From: Capnocytophaga stomatis
GTDB taxonomy: Bacteria > Bacteroidota > Bacteroidia > Flavobacteriales > Flavobacteriaceae
Length of the DNA stretch: 64,000 nucleotides
Assembly (NCBI RefSeq): GCF_002302635.1
Contig: NZ_CP022387.1
Span: 806,001-870,000, forward strand
Direction: 5' to 3'
Shown: in pieces, positions 62,383 to 64,000 of the stretch
How positions within the stretch are numbered: position 1 is the first letter of the stretch
Layout: each line of letters opens with the position of its first letter
Translations under genes and position numbers: made by a program
Notes under the pieces: model-generated
Databases searched by the model: none
Seen by the model: only the letters and a program-made list of their open reading frames with translations
What the model was told of the DNA's origin: nothing

Positions 62383-63903
62383 ATGCCATTAACACTATTC
62401 AATTCTATAACTTCGTGGTTTTTAAAACGGCGTATTGACCAAATTGAGCTATTTGTAAACAATCCGCATCAAACTCAAGAGCGCGTTCTGTCAGAATTAT
62501 TAAATTCTGCAAAAGACACTGAAATTGGAAAAAAATACGGTTTTTCAGAAATCGAAAATTATGACCAATTTACAAGAAACACGCCTTTGGTAACTTACGA
62601 AGAATTCGAGCCTTTCATTGAGAGAGCAAGAAGAGGTGAGCGTAACATCTTCTGGAATACTCCTATCAAATGGTTTGCAAAAAGTAGCGGAACTACCAAT
62701 GCAAAAAGCAAATTTATTCCCGTTAGTGAAGAGGCTTTACAGAATTGCCATTACAAATCAGGTAAAGATATGCTTTGCTTGTACCTAAACAACAACGAAA
62801 ATTCTAACTTATTCAAAGGAAAGAGCTTACGACTTGGAGGAAGTAAAGAACTTTATGAGGAAAACGGAACATTTTTCGGTGATTTATCAGCAATTTTGAT
62901 TGAAAATTTACCTTTCTGGGCAGAGTTCAGTTGCACCCCAAGTAACAAAGTTTCATTAATGAGCGAATGGGAGAGCAAACTCAACGCCATTGTGAGAGAA
63001 GCTCGAAGCGAAAACGTTACAAGTATGGCAGGCGTTCCTTCTTGGATGTTGGTTTTATTAAATCGTATTTTGGAAGAAACAAAAAAGGAAAATTTACTGG
63101 AAATATGGAAAAATTTAGAAGTTTATTTTCACGGAGGAGTAAGTTTTATTCCTTATAAAGAACAGTATAAAAAAATCATTCCTTCGGACAACTTCAGATA
63201 TTACGAAATATACAATGCCTCAGAAGGTTTCTTTGGAATTCAAGACCGAAACAATTCGGACGAGTTGCTTTTAATGCTTGATTACGGGATTTTCTACGAA
63301 TTTATTCCGATGGAAACTTTTGGCACAAATCAGCAGAAAGTCATTCCGTTGTCAGAGGTTGAACTCGGAAAGAATTATGCAATGGTAATTACCACAAATG
63401 CAGGACTTTGGCGTTACATAATTGGTGATACTATTCGCTTTACTTCTGTTTCTCCATATCGAATTAAAATCACAGGGCGAACAAAACATTTTATCAACGT
63501 TTTTGGCGAAGAACTCATCATCGAAAATACAGAAAAAGGATTAGAAAAAGCCTGCAAATCAACCAATAGCGAAGTAATTGATTACACAGTTGCCCCTATT
63601 TTTATGCAGGACAAGCTGAAAGGCGGACACGAATGGATTATTGAATTTAGCAAAAAACCAAGTGATATTGAAAAATTTACGGAAATTTTGGACGAAGAGC
63701 TGAAAAAATTAAACTCAGACTATGAGGCGAAACGCTATAACAATATGACCTTAAATATGCCAAAAATTCACATCGCTCGGGAAAATCTGTTTCACGATTG
63801 GTTAAAAAACAAAGACAAACTTGGGGGACAAAATAAAGTTCCAAGATTATCAAACAATCGTCAGTACATTGAGGAACTACTTCAACTTCAATCAATAAGC
63901 TAA
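62383..63903 (+). CDS. GH3 auxin-responsive-promoter family acyl-adenylating protein
   Basis: The 506-residue protein has the ANL-type motifs of the GH3 family: SSGTT in WFAKSSGTTNAKSKFIPVS (about 102), YNASEGFFGIQD (about 285) and LWRYIIGDTIRFTSVSPYRIK (about 345-365), plus the C-terminal FGEELIIENTEKG. Bacterial GH3 proteins join acyl acids to amino acids or act on unknown carboxylates; the actual substrate here is not known. It is divergent from the DUF2797 gene with an 88-base gap. Confidence 0.88.
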   Translation: MPLTLFNSITSWFLKRRIDQIELFVNNPHQTQERVLSELLNSAKDTEIGKKYGFSEIENYDQFTRNTPLVTYEEFEPFIERARRGERNIFWNTPIKWFAKSSGTTNAKSKFIPVSEEALQNCHYKSGKDMLCLYLNNNENSNLFKGKSLRLGGSKELYEENGTFFGDLSAILIENLPFWAEFSCTPSNKVSLMSEWESKLNAIVREARSENVTSMAGVPSWMLVLLNRILEETKKENLLEIWKNLEVYFHGGVSFIPYKEQYKKIIPSDNFRYYEIYNASEGFFGIQDRNNSDELLLMLDYGIFYEFIPMETFGTNQQKVIPLSEVELGKNYAMVITTNAGLWRYIIGDTIRFTSVSPYRIKITGRTKHFINVFGEELIIENTEKGLEKACKSTNSEVIDYTVAPIFMQDKLKGGHEWIIEFSKKPSDIEKFTEILDEELKKLNSDYEAKRYNNMTLNMPKIHIARENLFHDWLKNKDKLGGQNKVPRLSNNRQYIEELLQLQSIS

Positions 63904-63908
63904 TTTAT

Positions 63909-64000
63909 ATGAACGGAGTTGTATATAAATCCACCGGAAGTTGGTACACCGTAAAATCATCTGACGGAACGTTCTATCAATGCCGAATAAAAGGAAAATT
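63909..64000 (+). CDS. rsgA: Ribosome small-subunit-dependent GTPase RsgA, N-terminal fragment (3' truncated by window edge)
   Basis: The ATG at 63909, 5 bases after the GH3 stop, opens a frame to the window end reading MNGVVYKSTGSWYTVKSSDG and then FYQCRIKGKF. This is the start of the OB-fold of RsgA/YjeQ, a 30S maturation GTPase. Only about 30 residues are visible, so the GTPase motifs cannot be checked. Confidence 0.82.
   Translation, partial: MNGVVYKSTGSWYTVKSSDGTFYQCRIKGK

Noticed and set aside
61500-62462. Longer DUF2797 protein starting at 62462
   Set aside because: This would overlap the divergent GH3 gene by 80 bases and add non-conserved residues.

Overview
The window is AT-rich, densely packed chromosomal DNA from a Bacteroidota bacterium of class Flavobacteriia, most likely Capnocytophaga or a close relative. 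Support comes from the gliding genes gldD and gldE next to ssb and mutY, a Porin_10 protein, DUF4834/DUF6048/DUF6452/DUF2797 family genes, TonB-dependent receptors, a CtlX-type hydrolase, and promoters of the Bacteroidota form TTG-N19/20-TAnnTTTG. The genus is inferred from overall protein character, not from a marker search.

0-15 kb: the tail of a YfhO-type membrane protein; an acyltransferase-3 gene whose 3' end is cut by an IS5-family element (1911-2808), which also forms the 3' end of the convergent GlsB/YeaQ gene; a GH97 glycosidase; the minus-strand run mutY-ssb-gldE-gldD; tatA; a lipocalin-like lipoprotein; and a surface-modification set of one MBOAT acyltransferase and two SGNH hydrolase-like proteins. 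15-25 kb: a family 2 glycosyltransferase, a PabA/TrpG amidotransferase, free methionine-sulfoxide reductase, ruvB, Porin_10, lipB, a predicted outer-membrane protein, a GNAT enzyme and a ZIP transporter.

25-36 kb: nutrient uptake. A TPP riboswitch followed by a 13-bp intrinsic terminator precedes a TonB-dependent receptor, so that receptor probably imports thiamine. After an M16 peptidase comes an unusual minus-strand locus: a histidine-rich exported protein, a TonB-dependent receptor, an array of 21-bp repeats, two paralogous lipoproteins with conserved histidine motifs and Cys-Ser-Lys-acid N termini, and the C-terminal fossil of a third paralog. I read this as a candidate metal (or heme) scavenging system; it is the most interesting locus of the window.

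36-46 kb: the translation operon thrS-infC-rpmI-rplT (infC starts with ATT), DUF6048/DUF6452, rplY, prs, tRNA-Leu(CAA), lspA, a 5-formyl-THF cyclo-ligase and a GH25 lysozyme. 46-48 kb: a minimal island next to tRNA-Met(CAT), made of a tyrosine recombinase and a HicAB toxin-antitoxin pair with two perfect palindromic operators in its promoter. 48-64 kb: pdxH, rnz, pyrB, pyrR, an O-antigen ligase-TPR protein, two arginine-deiminase-superfamily enzymes, a WG-repeat protein, gltA, a Gfo/Idh/MocA oxidoreductase, a DUF2797 protein, a GH3-family protein, and the first codons of rsgA.

Most of the window is ordinary core genome. The accessory parts are the IS element, the lipoprotein/receptor locus and the HicAB-integrase island.
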